A model generated the notes under the pieces. It did not search any database. It worked only from the letters and a program-made list of their open reading frames with translations, and had not been told where the DNA came from. A DNA stretch of 64,000 bases from Lanius collurio (lineage: Eukaryota > Chordata > Aves > Passeriformes > Laniidae): contig JACBWW010000016.1 in assembly GCA_020086605.1 (NCBI GenBank), positions 20,076,775 to 20,140,774 on the forward strand. The letters are read 5' to 3'. The translations under genes were made by a program, and so were the position numbers. This document shows, piece by piece, positions 1 to 12,693 of the stretch. The stretch's first letter is position 1. Each line of letters starts with the position of its first letter.

Positions 1-3000
1 TTACAAGTAAATTGAATATTGGATAATGAATACACCTCTCCCCCTGTTATTTTGATGAAATTTATTTTCTTCTTAAAGCAACGCTAGAAAGTACCTATAT
101 TACAATGTCTCTTGTAAAAGATATGAAATAAAAACAATTTAAAACCCGGGAACAGAAGTAACAACAGAAATGGCCATCTTGAAAAAAGCAGAAAATTAAG
201 TGTGGTGAATCCTGCTGTTCATTCAAAAAAACTGTTCTGATTAATAGTACAGAATATAAAGCCATGCTGCATGTGAAGGACTTGAATTTTTCATTAAATC
301 TGTGAAAGGTAGAGCACAGCAAGTTTCTTTCATAGATGCAAGCACTGGCTCTCAAGAGAGCAAAGAGGTCTCTCCTGTGTAATAACCTCACATATACAAA
401 GGTCCACATTGCATAAGGTCAAGTCACCAACGAGTCATTTTCCTTAAACATCAAAATCAGCATCATCAGAAGCATTTCAACAAACACAGAGCTGGGATTT
501 TTCACACTTTTATTTTATTGTTTTCACACAAAGTTTAAGATATAGTTATCTGTCATTTTCACCTTCACATGCCAAAAGAGAAGGTCAGAGTCTAAATGGC
601 CAAGCTATGAAACCATCAGACTTTACAACAGACAGAAATTCCTAACTTCTGCTTCCTCAGATGGTAAAAATTACTGTCAATTAATAGAGCTGAAAGAAAT
701 GACACTCAGGAAATAACACACCAGCAACCCTGGGAGGCTTAAGAGAGCTGGATCCATTTATATCAGAATGCCTGAAGAGATCATTATATTATCTATGTTG
801 ATCTTGTATAGCTCACAGAACATCTGAAACATTTCGTCGCCCAGCCTATAATAAGCCCTGTAATTAGGGTACAGTGTTCTAACACAGAAAAACCCTAAGC
901 TGCTCTATATGCAGCAGACCACCACAAAGGCCAAATCATATGCAGCAGAGGGGAGCTAATTATTGGCAAAATTAGACTTCATGATGCCACCAAGCAATTT
1001 TCACACTGTTACTGCGTACAAATTCTTCTGCAGCTCTCTTGCACCAATTTTATTTCGAGCACTTGAACAAAGCCAAGCAACCAAATATTTATGAGACAGC
1101 TTCCCATACTGCTTCAAGCAGCTACTGCAAAACATATACAACTGCTTTGAACATTACAAAACATATACAACTCTGAGACATCTAAATCCAGTTTATTTAG
1201 TACCAAACCGAAGATAAATTAGAGGCAGTTAATATTGTCTTAGAGTACCCCATACCAAGGATTAGAGATGAAGACTTCTAACTGGGGGTAAGTAATCTTT
1301 TAAAATTCAAAAATAGGAAGCTGATGTTTCAGTTCTAAACTGAAAGGAAAAAGGGAATTCTGTTTAACTCTTAACAAAAGTGGCTACTAGAAAAACTAAA
1401 CCAAGAAAGGAGACCCTTATACTTAACCCACGTTTGGCTTTGTTTAAAGGTAAAACCAAATGTCTAAAAGATAAAACATTGTAACACTCAAGTTATAGGA
1501 AAGACACTGGTGACATTTTTACCCTTAATACTAAAATCTAGCAAGACCAGGGGAAAAAACCACAGGGACGAAGTAAGCAGCAGGAATATTTCTTCAGTGC
1601 AAACAAAGCAATCCTTAGAACAGCTTACACAAACACACAGTACTTGTAGCACCACGAAAGAAACTTGTTTTGTGAACTCAATAACCTCTGCTGTCTCTGT
1701 ACATTCTGATGTACTTCTCTGTCAGCCCATGTCAGTACCTACTTCCCTGTTTCTGTTTGGGATCCTTCTGCTTTCCAGCTCACCAGGGCTCCTTCTTTTG
1801 GTTGTTTTGGCTGAAGTCCCAGAGAAATAACAACAGCCCTTGAGCTGAGTGTCAGAGAGCCCAAGAAGCATCAGGTGCCCAAGGGAATCTTCAGCCCAGG
1901 TCTTTAGCACAGCCTCTGTTAATGCAGGACTTTTTTTCCCAAATGGGAACATGGAATTGAGATAGAGCCTGACTGCAAAGCAAGAGTAAATAATTGCTTT
2001 GAGACAAGAACTTCCTTAACTTATGTGTTTGTTTTTTCCCCTTTTTGCTGCAGGAGTGCCCCTGAATTTTGGTTGATGACATCCTAATGGGATTTGCTTA
2101 GCTTTCTACTTATTAGCCTGGGTGCCTCACAGATGATTTCCTCATCACATACAGACTTTTGATTTTACTTCCAACATCATAGAAGTAAAGGAATCAACAT
2201 TTAAAAGCCTCTGAATCAGATGTACAAAAAGTGAAATTAGAGAAAACAGAAATTGTGTTCTTCCCATTTACCTAACACTGGGGCCCAAAGGATGGCAGAG
2301 GAACCCTACCAAAATCATCATTACTTCACTACTGTCTTCATGAACTGTGAACCAAGTTCTTCAAGTTTAGTTTTCGTTAGAAATAAAAAAAAAAAAAGTT
2401 TTGTTCTGAGTTGAAAGACATTTAGTGCCAAACTAAAGGATTTCTTTTATTTTTCATCTCAGCTAAAAAAACTGCAAGACCTTTTGGTTGAAATAAAACA
2501 AACCCTCCCCAATTTCTAGGCACTGAATCTGTATACTTGACTACTGAACCAAAGGTATAAAAAAACCCCTAATATAAACACAAAAAAACCCCCCACCACA
2601 CGTGGATCATACACTTTTGACTCCAAAATAAAAAATGCTACATTTCTCATAAGTCATGAGTCTTTCTTCAAGTACTTTTGAAATGCTAAAAAACTCCTTG
2701 CCTATTAGAGATATTTGATTCTCTCTCAATCCAGGAACTCCTTTTCTTCAATCTTGTCTTCGTTCTTCTGCTTCTACCTCCTTGTTAGATTAGCAGGATT
2801 GGGCTTCCACTCCACCTCCCTTTATTACAAGAATGCTGCTTCTAATAAAAAGGAGACGGTGTCCTAGTAATGACAGACCCTTAGGGCATCTTCACTTTCC
2901 TCTCCTCAATATTATTTTTTTTTCTTCTACAACTTTTTTCTTTTTCATACACATTCCTCTCATTCATCTTCTGCCTACTTTCAAAAACTATGTACCTTCC

Positions 3001-4544
3001 TCAAGTACCTCTTGCATCCTTAATTCTCTTCCCTTTCTTACTTTCCCTATGCCTTTTTTAAGTTTGCACATTTAGGTCATTACTTCTTTTCTCTCTATAT
3101 TCTACTTCTCAATCATCTAGTAATCACTAACAAAATTAAGTATTTAAAGGTGCTCTCACAGCCATTCTCATAGCTTTAGATACTCTCCTTTCTGCTCCTT
3201 CTGGAGTCCCAGAAGAGACTTACTTGTTCTGACCATTTTTCATGGCAGTTCTCTCATTCAACCCAACTTGTTGAACTTTTATTGTAATGCACACAATTTA
3301 CAGATCCCCCAAAACCACATCCAATGATTCTAATGGATTGTACTGGGAACTTCACAACCTGAACAGAATGCATCAGGCTATTCCTTGACTTCCAATAAAC
3401 ACCTGAATTTTCAAAAGAGCTTGTGACATGTCACTACAAACCACTATGACAAAAGATGTTTTAACTCCACCACTCTGTCAACACACATCTGGGTTTTTCT
3501 GTTTGAAGCCTCTGATGACAGGCACTCCCTTTTTGCTCACTGGTGTCTCACTCTTGCTTATACCATGGCAAGTTGCAAAATAAAGACTCTGTGTTCATTT
3601 TAACACGTAGTTTCAAGTGTTGGGAGTATGTACTGGTTTTTCACAATAGGTTACAGTTGAAACTATGTCCACAGCCAATTTTGGCAATCTGATTTTTTTT
3701 ATAATAACTTTCTGATATTTTGGACTGGTCCAAAGGTCATTTGGAAAAGAGAAAAAAAAAAAAATGAAGGAGGAAATCAAGTGTTTTACAGTTTAAAGGG
3801 AGATCACTTGCTTTTTAATTGTTTGTCGTATTTTACACTTCTAAACCTTAAGAAACTGAATTAATAGTTTCTTTATTTACTAATCCTATGAAGTGTCTTA
3901 AAACATTTAATACTATTTTGCTTGGTTTCTCCCTATTTGTATGCACACTGAACCTTGTTACAAAATAGATTGGGTTTGTTCAGGAGGAGTGTTGGTTGGG
4001 TTTTTTGTTTAGTTAATGGTGTCTGAGTAGCACCAAATCTAAATAAAGCTATGGCTTTAATCATCTGACTCAATTTTGCATACCCACCAACAATAGAAGA
4101 GCAACATTTTAAACTAAAAGCACATGATAATTTGAAAAAGATGTTTTACCTTCCATTTCTTCCTCAGGAAACTAAATCCTCAAAAACCCATCTGTGTATA
4201 CACAGGTCTTCTTCTCAAAACACTACCCTTCATAATACTTCTTACAAAATGATGCCAAAGTGTTTAGGAAACTAAATACAGTATGAGACATGGATTTAAA
4301 GGACAAGAAAGAAATTTAAAAAGCCTGAAGACAATCAGAGCAAAGCAGGGTTTGTACAACTCAGGGTCATGTTTACCTGGAGATGAGGCTTTAACAGACC
4401 AGAAACACTCTGCACAGAAGAGCCAGTTTGTCCCAGACACGAGACACCCCCAAATTTGAAATAAAGCTACCAGCTGTCTCAGCAAGATGCCATGTCACTG
4501 TTATGTGGGGTTGATCTATGAAGTCATTTTCTTAGAATACTTAC
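1..4544 (-). other. FAF1: FAF1 intron 2, partial
   Basis: This stretch lies downstream of FAF1 exon 2 in the sense of the gene and runs off the window edge. Reading the minus strand I find no segment resembling the next FAF1 exon, which should begin with codons for Ala-Ala-Ile-Asn-Gly. The sequence is AT-rich, with a pyrimidine-rich patch at about 2700-3120 and a 16-bp direct repeat at 1128-1143 and 1157-1172. No other gene or recognisable mobile element is visible. Confidence 0.8.
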
Positions 4545-4613
4545 CACTAAATCCCAGTTATTTTGTTCAAGCAACGTTATAGCTTCATCAATATTTTCAA
4601 TACCAGTACATGC
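4545..4613 (-). CDS. FAF1: FAF1 coding exon 2 (UBA domain, residues 16-38)
   Basis: FAF1 is a ubiquitin-binding adaptor of the p97/VCP system that also acts in Fas and NF-kB signalling. This 69-nt exon encodes 23 residues, ACTGIENIDEAITLLEQ followed by NNWDLV, which match the vertebrate FAF1 N-terminus as I know it. They form most of the UBA domain, a three-helix ubiquitin-binding fold at the protein's N-terminus. On the minus strand the exon is flanked by an acceptor AG at 4615-4614 and a consensus donor GTAAGT at 4544-4539. Both junctions are phase 0, so it joins in frame to exon 1 at 20571-20615. The 69-nt length and the absence of stops fit a functional exon. The rest of the roughly 650-residue protein lies outside the window. 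Confidence 0.96.
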
Positions 4614-4769
4614 CTAAAAATAAAAAGAAGCAATAAACAGAATTAAAAGCATTGATCAAAATCGGGGTATTAATACTCATAATTCAAGTAATTTCAGTAG
4701 GATGACAGGAAAGGTACAGGTTTTTCCTTTCTGTTATGAAAAGGCTATCCAGGAATCAGACCTCAAGTT

Positions 4770-4915
4770 TTAAACATCAAACATTTAGATATAATGCCCT
4801 GTTCCACCAGAGGATTCTTGTGTAACCTTGAGCAAGCCACCTAGGGAAGCAAGACCAAGTAGTTATTTGTAAAATTAGGACAATAGTGCTGTCCCACAAA
4901 GGCATTTTGAGAATT
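4770..4915 (+). repeat. MIR-type SINE relic
   Basis: The plus strand reads like the core and 3' half of a MIR SINE: TGTAACCTTGAGCAAG at 4821-4836 corresponds to the core GTGACCTTGGGCAAGT. It is followed by TTTGTAAAATTAGGACAATA near 4866, corresponding to the CTGTAAAATGGGGATAATA segment, and a degraded TTGTGAGGATT-like end near 4907. It is highly diverged, as expected for a relic predating birds. Boundaries are approximate, and the identification is by eye. Confidence 0.6.
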
Positions 4916-7900
4916 CTACCTTCAAAACTTGAAGCATTCATACTACTTTAAAAGAGAGCACAAAAAACCTTAAAGCTCTAGCCCTGTACTCTGGCTTTAC
5001 CTACTTCAAGAAATCTAACACAATAGCATTCTTAAGGTAATGTTAACCTAACAAAACCATATTTTAAATTGAGCTGAATTCCAAACACAAGAGCACCTCT
5101 ACTCAGCAAAATCCGTGATGCAGCAACCTGCTGCCTTTGTTTGATAGCCAGGCCTTTTCAACTATTCAGCTTCAGCAGGCTCTTCATTCTACCACATATT
5201 TGCTACCATTCACATTGAGGCTTATCAGATATATTTTATCAGAGGTGAAAAAAAGGAAACAGTTAAGTTTCTTTCTGGAATTTATCTTTCATCCTAACCA
5301 AAGCTATGCTCTGTATTCAAACACACAAGAGGAGTTCAGACTTTTACAAGATCTGAAACATGATCGTGTTCCTCCTGCTCTACCACAGAGTTATATAAAA
5401 CTGCACCAAAAAAATAAAAACCCAAACCTTTTAACACAAATAATACAGAGCTAGATAGCAGCAGCAAACAGATCAGTTTTCCTGATTCCCTTTATGTCAT
5501 AAAAGAAGAAGGAGGCTAAGCAGACACTTTTTTCCTTCTAAGACATAAAAAGACATCAGGTCATATATTTGCCATGCTGACTTTTCTCCCCATCTATAAT
5601 AATGAAGACATAAAAAGAAGAAATCACAGAGAAATTCAAGGCCAATTCTCTCTTCCTAAATTCAACACTGAAAAATTACACACTTACAAAGCACTACATG
5701 CAGTATGTCAACACAAAATGGACCAGACTGAAGGACCCCAAGGATCATAAGACGAAATTATGGAGAATTTTGCCTGCAGAGGGGAGGCAGCAGTTTCTAC
5801 TAGTGCTCTCATGACCACATTGATCCTCTCTGCAACAAGACAGAATTTCTTCTACTTCAGAGCATGCTGTGTTAATGCTGAATTTCACCCACTTCACATT
5901 GAAAGGGCTAGAACAATAGCACTTTGCTCTTCAGAAGCATAATTTTGCCTTATTTTCCATTATTTTTTGCAGTTATTTCTAAAGTTAAAAATGAGACAAT
6001 GCTTCAACACAATCCTCAGCAAATGCTTATGCATTTATATACACTTAGGCCACGTAGATTTGAAGAGTACAGGGCTTGAGCTTGTCCTTTCTGAAATCAG
6101 GAGGGTTCATGCTACCATCAACCTGCCCCTGGAACTGATGTCAACAGCTCTGCTGCAAAAATCTTACTTTGAGAAAAAGCTCTGCAGAAGTGACAGTCTG
6201 AGATTCTGTTTACATTTGAGTGAAATAAACTTAATCAGGTCATTACAGAAATAGTTACTATTTCTCATTTGTCAGCCCTGCAAAATCTGTATGACCTTTG
6301 TGAGAACTACATTGTTTTCCAGCCTACAAAAAGAACTTGACCAGCACTGTTGTTTTCACCCCTGGGCTGTGCAGATGAAGTTGAGATGATACCTACAATT
6401 CAGGATTAAACTGGCTTTAGTTGCTCCCTCTCTTTATCATCCCTGAAACTCTGCTGACTTGCCAATGACCACTCTTAGCCCACACTAACTGCAAATCAAC
6501 TCAGCTCACTTCGGCATACTTTTATTTTGAGATAAACTAAACAAAATTAGCTTACTCTTCTGCCAGTGCACACAGTGAAAGGAGTTAACTCATCACAGTG
6601 AAGGCAGAGCAATTAAACAACTAATTCACCTGTGCATCTGCATCCTTCCTGAATCATCTTTCTGGTGATTTACAATGTAAAACAGAAGCCTGCTCTTGGT
6701 CACTTAGCAATGCAGAGTCACTGAGTAACAAGAATGGACAGGTGTAAACACTAGCTGAAAATAAAAATCATCAGAATTTATAATAGCCAAGACAAGCAGT
6801 TTTGGTTAAAATCTTTGCAACATTTTTACAATTCCTTTTAATAGTTGATTTTGAGGAGTTCTTAAACTAAGATTTCACTTTCCAGATGGATCATTTTTGC
6901 TAGTTGTCAATAAAACCGAAAACAAACATTTCAGAATTGCAACAAGAAAGAATGAGTGCTACTTGTCAACGTAACCACAAAACAGACATTCCAGGATCTT
7001 CCCCAACACACTGTTAATGTCAGAGTTGCAGCAAACTAAGCTTATCCAGAATCTTACTATATTTCACTATTTCAACATTCAGACACTACACACAACAACA
7101 TACAAATCCCAGGATCAGGTCAGAAGCCATTAGTAAGACCAAAAACCCCCAGCAACTAAAAATTAAAGCTGCTTCCTTGTACCTGCATCGTGTCATGCAA
7201 GCTAAATTAAAGAAAATCATCTGGTTTGCATGTCTTTTATTTTCCCTAGGAAATTAAGCACACAAGACAGGCAGTCCCTCACTGGCAAGCGTGATGTGAC
7301 GTCAAAGGCTGTGTAGTGACAGATCAGTCCCAGAACAACCTGGGCTGCTCCTGCCTTTGTTTTCTTCAGGGAAATGCACAGGAAACCAGCAGGTTCTGTG
7401 AGCAACAGAATTAACAAAGTCTGGTTCCTCATGGGTTTGTCTCTCATCCCTAATTGCAAGGGCTGATTTAAGCTTTTCCTATGGCTGGAATATTTATAAG
7501 AGCTTCCTTTAATGGACTTCTTTCCATGTTATCTGGCTGTATTTTCATTAAATTTGGAATAATTTCATTGGTACAAGTCCAAGGGACACCTGGCACCTTA
7601 GGGCTCTATGCCTTACTTATCTAGAAAGGCAGACTAGAACTCACAGGGTTTAATTATTTACAGTACCTAAAGCTTTTTCCTCATGTTTATTCCTTTTATT
7701 CTACACAAGCAAGAAACAAACAAACAAAAATTTAATAGGAAAAAAGGAAAAAAAGTTAAATTTGTGCAGAAACAGAAGTGAAAAAACTCTTCAAAACACA
7801 GCACAGCAGATGAGCTCTAAAGATGCAAAAATACATCTTTGTTACTGAGCAAGTAAAGTGAGGGACTAAGGAGATATTTTATTATTCACAGATTTTATTC

Positions 7901-8649
7901 AGCTTTATTGTCTTGAGAGACCTACTTAACAGAAGGCATTAAATATTTTAAAAGAAAATTCCTACATGAATACTACTAAATCTTGTTCCATTCAACAACC
8001 AGCACATACTCTAAGTCATGCAAAGATGAAAGAAACAAACCACCACAGAAAAGGTAAAACCTTGAAGGCTCACTGATTTGTAAACCTTTACACATCAGAA
8101 AGAAACCAAAGAAAATTTTTTTGAGGACAAAGGAGATGAAAAGGTAGAACAAGTTCTTCCTCCTCCTTTTCTCTGCATTTCCTGTAAATCTAGGATATCA
8201 TTTTCAGCCTTCAGAGCAGCTCCAGAGACTCTGCAGTCACTTCTGTGCTTTTCCAGACCACACAAGAGAAAAATGAATGCAAAGATGAGAAAACTATTGT
8301 TGTGTACTGAATACATAATCAGATTCTGAAGACAAAATTATTTAATGTTAAAACAACTTTCTTAGCATCCTGCTTTTCCAGGACAGGTAAGTGTTTCTAC
8401 CAGGCAGATTGAGATTTGCTCATAGTAACATTTCAGAGTGCTTCTCCAATTTTTTTTTCCATGTAGCTTCATATCCCTTTAATGATGGAGACCTTACCTT
8501 TGGAATGTTTCACAGGTAACCATCAGGGGTCCTACCCTTGCACAGTAACCTCAACCTTAATAAAAGAAGCAAAGTAGCTACCGAGGAAACAATTCAATAG
8601 GAAACAAGTTGTGAGGGCAGACAGACTTCAAGACATTTGAGACAAACCT

Positions 8650-9150
8650 AGGAGCTGCTTCCAGAAAGCTCTAATGCAGGATGACAGACTGGCTCTTGTA
8701 AATCCCTTGCAGGGTGGTCTGACCCCAGCAGCTGTAACAGCTGGATCTGGGCTTTGAGACCCTCTGTGACACCCCACCTCAACAGCACAGGCCTCAGCTC
8801 ACCTCCACATCCCAGAGGAGCAGCTGCCTTCCCCAGCTGGCAGCAGCTGCTCCCCCGGCACCTGCTGCAGGGATCCAGGCAGTTGTTCCATGGCGGAGCT
8901 GGAAGGGCCAAGTGCTGCTGCCAGCACAGAGAGCAGGGGCTGCTCCTGCAGCACAGGCTGGGAGAGAGCCCACAGCGGCTGTGCCTCAAACACAGCCTGG
9001 CCACTGCTGCCCCGACGGGCACTGGGTGCCAGCTGCTGCACAGCAGCCGGGACCAAATGGGATTCGGCAGCAAGGCCGGGTGTCTCTCACCTGTGGCACC
9101 ACTCCCCTTCTCACCACGGCAAAACCTGGCAGGCAAAGTATCCAAAAGGC
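8650..9150. other. GC-rich block inside AT-rich FAF1 intron
   Basis: About 500 bp of clearly GC-rich sequence, dominated by CTG/CAG-like words such as CAGCAGCTGC, stands out abruptly from AT-rich flanks. Several reading frames on both strands are open for 85-165 codons, which is typical of GC-rich DNA with few stop codons. None of the translations resembles a family I recognise. CpG is present but not dense, so this is not a typical promoter island. It could be an old unclassified repeat or a processed fragment. Confidence 0.5.
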
Positions 9151-10019
9151 CACATTTGGCCTAACAGCAGTAGCTGGATATGGAGGGCTTAGTCTCAACA
9201 TTCCTTTTGAACAATTCCATATTTCCTTTGGCTACTAACAGTAGTTATATTTTCTGCAAAAAGGGACCATCTCTAAGCTAACTCAAACTAGGCCAAGAAC
9301 ATTTTGTACAACAGGTTCAGGCCCATTAAAACCAGGCAGACAGACAGCTGTGAATTACACTGGGTACCACTCATTCCTGTAACAGATGAAAAAAAACCAA
9401 AAGATCTGTAGCTCAGTCCATCATTTCAATGTTTATCCAAAGCTACAATGCCCAAAGAAACAACTACATGAAGGCACCAAGAGATTCAACAGGATTATCT
9501 AGGAAGAAAAGCTTTCACCCTTTGGGATCTCCTACAGAAGCTCAGGAAGTCAGCATTAACTCACCTGCAAGTGCACAGACAGCACCCTAGGAAGTGCTTA
9601 CTTTTAAAGCACCAAATAAATTTTTATCACTAGATAGAGTAGGGCAACTAGAGTTAACTCTATTCCATAAAGTTACATGAGGTTTTCAAGAGAAATAAGA
9701 AATACTGGGAAAGAACGTGTATTGTTAAAATCAATTCACTATCCCTTGGGTAACTTACCCCTCAAAAGCTGAGAGAGACTGAGAGCACAGAAAACTCTTT
9801 GAGTCCAGGCACCAAACCTGTTCAGAAGGACAGCTGAATTACCCAGATCAGCAGCTTAAAAACAACCAACCACTCAGAGTTGTTCTTAGTAGCATTTGAG
9901 ATACAGCAAATGATATCACTTATCTCCTTGCATATTTCCTCTGTAACAGAACCAAGATTTACCTTGCTGTTTTATTCACCTCTTCAATTACAACCAGATA
10001 GTTCACACTTCAACTCCCT

Positions 10020-10490
10020 GGCAGGTTTTGCATATCTCCAATGACAGGGAGTCTACAGCCTCTCTGGGCAGTTTGTTCCAGTGCTTTACCACATTCACTG
10101 AGAATTGTTTTTCCTTACATTTAATTATAATTTCCCAAGCTGTAACCTATATCTACCGCCTCTCACCCTCAGACTGCAACTCCAAGAGAAATTTGATTCT
10201 GCATTGTCTGTACACCCACTGTACAGCTGGAAACAGCAACTAGATCCTCCTGTAGCCTGCTCTCCCAGGCTACACAGAGCCAGCTCCCTTAACATCACCT
10301 TTCACACAAAAATGCTCCAGCCTCCTCCCTTCCAGGTAACCCTTCACTGGACCTGGCCTGCTCTGCCAATGGAGTGACTGATACTGAACACAGCACTCCT
10401 GGTAGCAGAGGTCTCACCAGAAAAATGTGAAAGAATGGCCTCCCTCAGGCTCCTGGAACACTAGTGCAGCCCCACTATGTGGCTACTACT
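10020..10490 (-). mobile_element. Degraded CR1 LINE 3' fragment
   Basis: The plus strand carries the reverse complement of the CR1 3' region. Diagnostic pieces are GGGAGTCTACAGCCTCTCTG followed by GGCAGTTTGTTCCAGTGCTT near 10047-10086, and a CACAGCACTCCTGG...TCTCACCAG segment near 10388-10420, ending in a GTGCAGCCCC segment near 10464. CR1 is the main non-LTR retrotransposon of birds and other sauropsids. The copy is 5'-truncated and heavily mutated, with no usable open frame. Boundaries are approximate. Confidence 0.75.
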
Positions 10491-12209
10491 TCTTCTAGAA
10501 AATTCTTAATTCCCTTTTCAAGCATTCCTAACAAAAATCAGGTTTCTGGATGTATTTTAAATAACCCAACCCCGAGTTTCCTCTTTCTAGAGTCAAACAT
10601 AGTACTTTGCTTCCTTTTCCCATCCATTATGAGGAGAATGGCTCAGTAATCAAGGATAATTATCAAGTCTGTAAAGAACCAAGGGTATACCAAATTGTAT
10701 CTGCTAGAAGTCCACTCAAACCCAGAAAGATTTAGGATGCTAATTCCCCCCTGACATATTAACAAATCAGAAAATTTTCTTTAAATTCACACATACATTA
10801 TTGCAATGGTGATTACTTCAAAGCTACTGAAAGAAAGTGTAACACTTCTTCCCCCAAAACAGGCGAAGTTAAGCCAATATGCCCAGCCAAGCAAGTAAAG
10901 GCTTTAGTACCACAGTATCAAATTTAGGATGTCTTTGTAACTCCCTGCTGGGCTATCAAGAGATGCAGCACATTGAGACACTCACAACTGAGATTTTTTG
11001 GTACCTCAGTTCTTCTCATCCCAACGTCCCACCTGTCTCAGGACCACCTCCACAGACTACATCAGCTACACCCCTCTGGCATCCCTGCTCGTTCTAACCT
11101 TACAACAACCCTACTGGTGTACAGAGACCATTCTTAATATGAGTCATCCACAGTTATTAAATTAACTTTTACTTCTGTTTCAGACAAACATTTAAAAAAC
11201 AACATCCAGGCATATCGACCAAGACACAGACTGAAAGGTCACCCACTGCAAGCTTCTAACTGAAGAGATAAGAATGCTTCTCTGTTTTTATATAACTCAG
11301 AAGACCATCTGGTAAAAATTAAGCAGATTCACCAGCTGTTCGTTTAGCAAAAACAAGCTAATTTACTTACCAGCATCAGAAATCAAGAAAGGGTTTTAGG
11401 CAAATATGCCAGGATAAAGTTTGCCCAACGCATTTCAACTCCCACACCCAATTATTTACAAGTTTCATCATTCTACTGTTTGAGCATCCTCTTAAGCAAA
11501 GCAAGGGGGGAGGAAGGGGGGAGAAGAAAAAATAATATTTCTGAAGGTCACAAAGACATTTCAACCTCCAGCTACCAAGCAGACAGGAGTGAACTTTGCC
11601 CACGCTCCGAGATGACTGCAAGCCTTCCAAACAAAGCAAGCTGGGGACAAAGTCTAAGCTGGTAGCATGAAGCTCTAACCACTTCTCAGCGGAACTAACT
11701 AACTCAGCACCACACTAACCACTTTCAAATGGATTCCAGCAGACTGTGAACTCTCTCAAGACTCTGGAGCAAATTCTGATTCCATAATACCACCAAGACA
11801 GATCCCTAGGAAGCCCATGAGCTGAGCCAAGACATGAAGTCAAGCCTCCCAAGCCCCATGCTAACACTCCAGTGTTTCAGCCACACACACTACATACAAA
11901 GAGCAGTGGTCAAACTGAATTAAAAAAACAAACCAAAAGTTAGTACCCATTAATTAGTACTCTACACTACCAAACCCATTTGTCTTTCCTGAGGACTGAA
12001 GACAGCCCTTACCCAACAACTACAAAAATGTTTTAGTTAGGATTATCCCAACATTTTTGTGTTTGTTTAATACTCTTATTAAGTATGTCAGAGAAGGCAA
12101 AACCTCAAGAGTTCCTGAATCATTTTGCCCGTAGAGTATCACGTAAGGAAAATTGATGGAAAAAAAGAAAATAATTGTATGGATCAAAGAAAAGCTTACT
12201 GTACATTTG

Positions 12210-12580
12210 CACCTCCAGGACAATGGGGCCCCACCACATGTAAAGATTACTTGGGAAGACAAACACCATCACTCCAAAGATCCTCCCTTTCTTCCCCCCA
12301 CTTTATATACCAACCATGATGTCACATGGTCTGGAAAATCCCTTTGGTCAGTTTGGGCCCCCTGTCCCAGCTGTGTCTCCTCCCAACTTCCTGTACACCC
12401 CCAGCCTCTTCCCAGGGTGGCAGCACAAGAAGCAGAAAAGGTCTTGGCTCTGTGCAAACCCTGCCCAGCAGTAATAAAAACAACTCCTTATTATCAACTC
12501 TGTGTTCAGCACAAATCCCAAGCATAGCCTCTTAACAGCCACTGGGAAGAAAATTAACCCTACTCCAGCCAAAACCAACA
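12210..12580 (-). mobile_element. Solo ERVL-type avian LTR
   Basis: The reverse complement matches an endogenous retroviral LTR family that I recognise as widespread in bird genomes. It begins with a degraded TGTGCTGG-type start near 12580 and TTTTGGCTGGAGTAGGGTTA. It carries the internal words GACCAAAGGGATTTTCCAGA and a TATA box (GTATATAAAG, 12310-12301), and ends after a CTTCCCAAGTAATC segment near 12210. The last part of the LTR is missing, and no internal retroviral genes are present, so it is a truncated solo LTR. A CRE-like TGACATCA lies at 12324-12317. It is oriented the same way as FAF1 and sits in intron 1. Confidence 0.82.
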
Positions 12581-12660
12581 GGCATCCAGAGCAAGGAGAC
12601 AGAAGCACATTCAAACTCCAAGCACAGGTCATACCAATAACACAGGCCAACAAGGACTGA

Positions 12661-12693
12661 AAACAAACAAACAAAAAAAAAAAAAAAAAAAAA
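12661..12693. repeat. AAAC microsatellite and 21-A run
   Basis: A short AAAC repeat leads into an uninterrupted run of 21 adenines at 12673-12693, about 80 bp from the LTR. It is a simple repeat with no gene nearby other than the host intron. Confidence 0.9.

Noticed and set aside
1128..1172. 16-bp direct repeat, two copies 29 bp apart
   Set aside because: A short local duplication in an intron, with no third copy and no sign of a CRISPR-like or iteron array.
9650..9661. Perfect 12-bp palindrome AGAGTTAACTCT
   Set aside because: Too short to be meaningful alone, and its spacing does not match an HNF1-type site.
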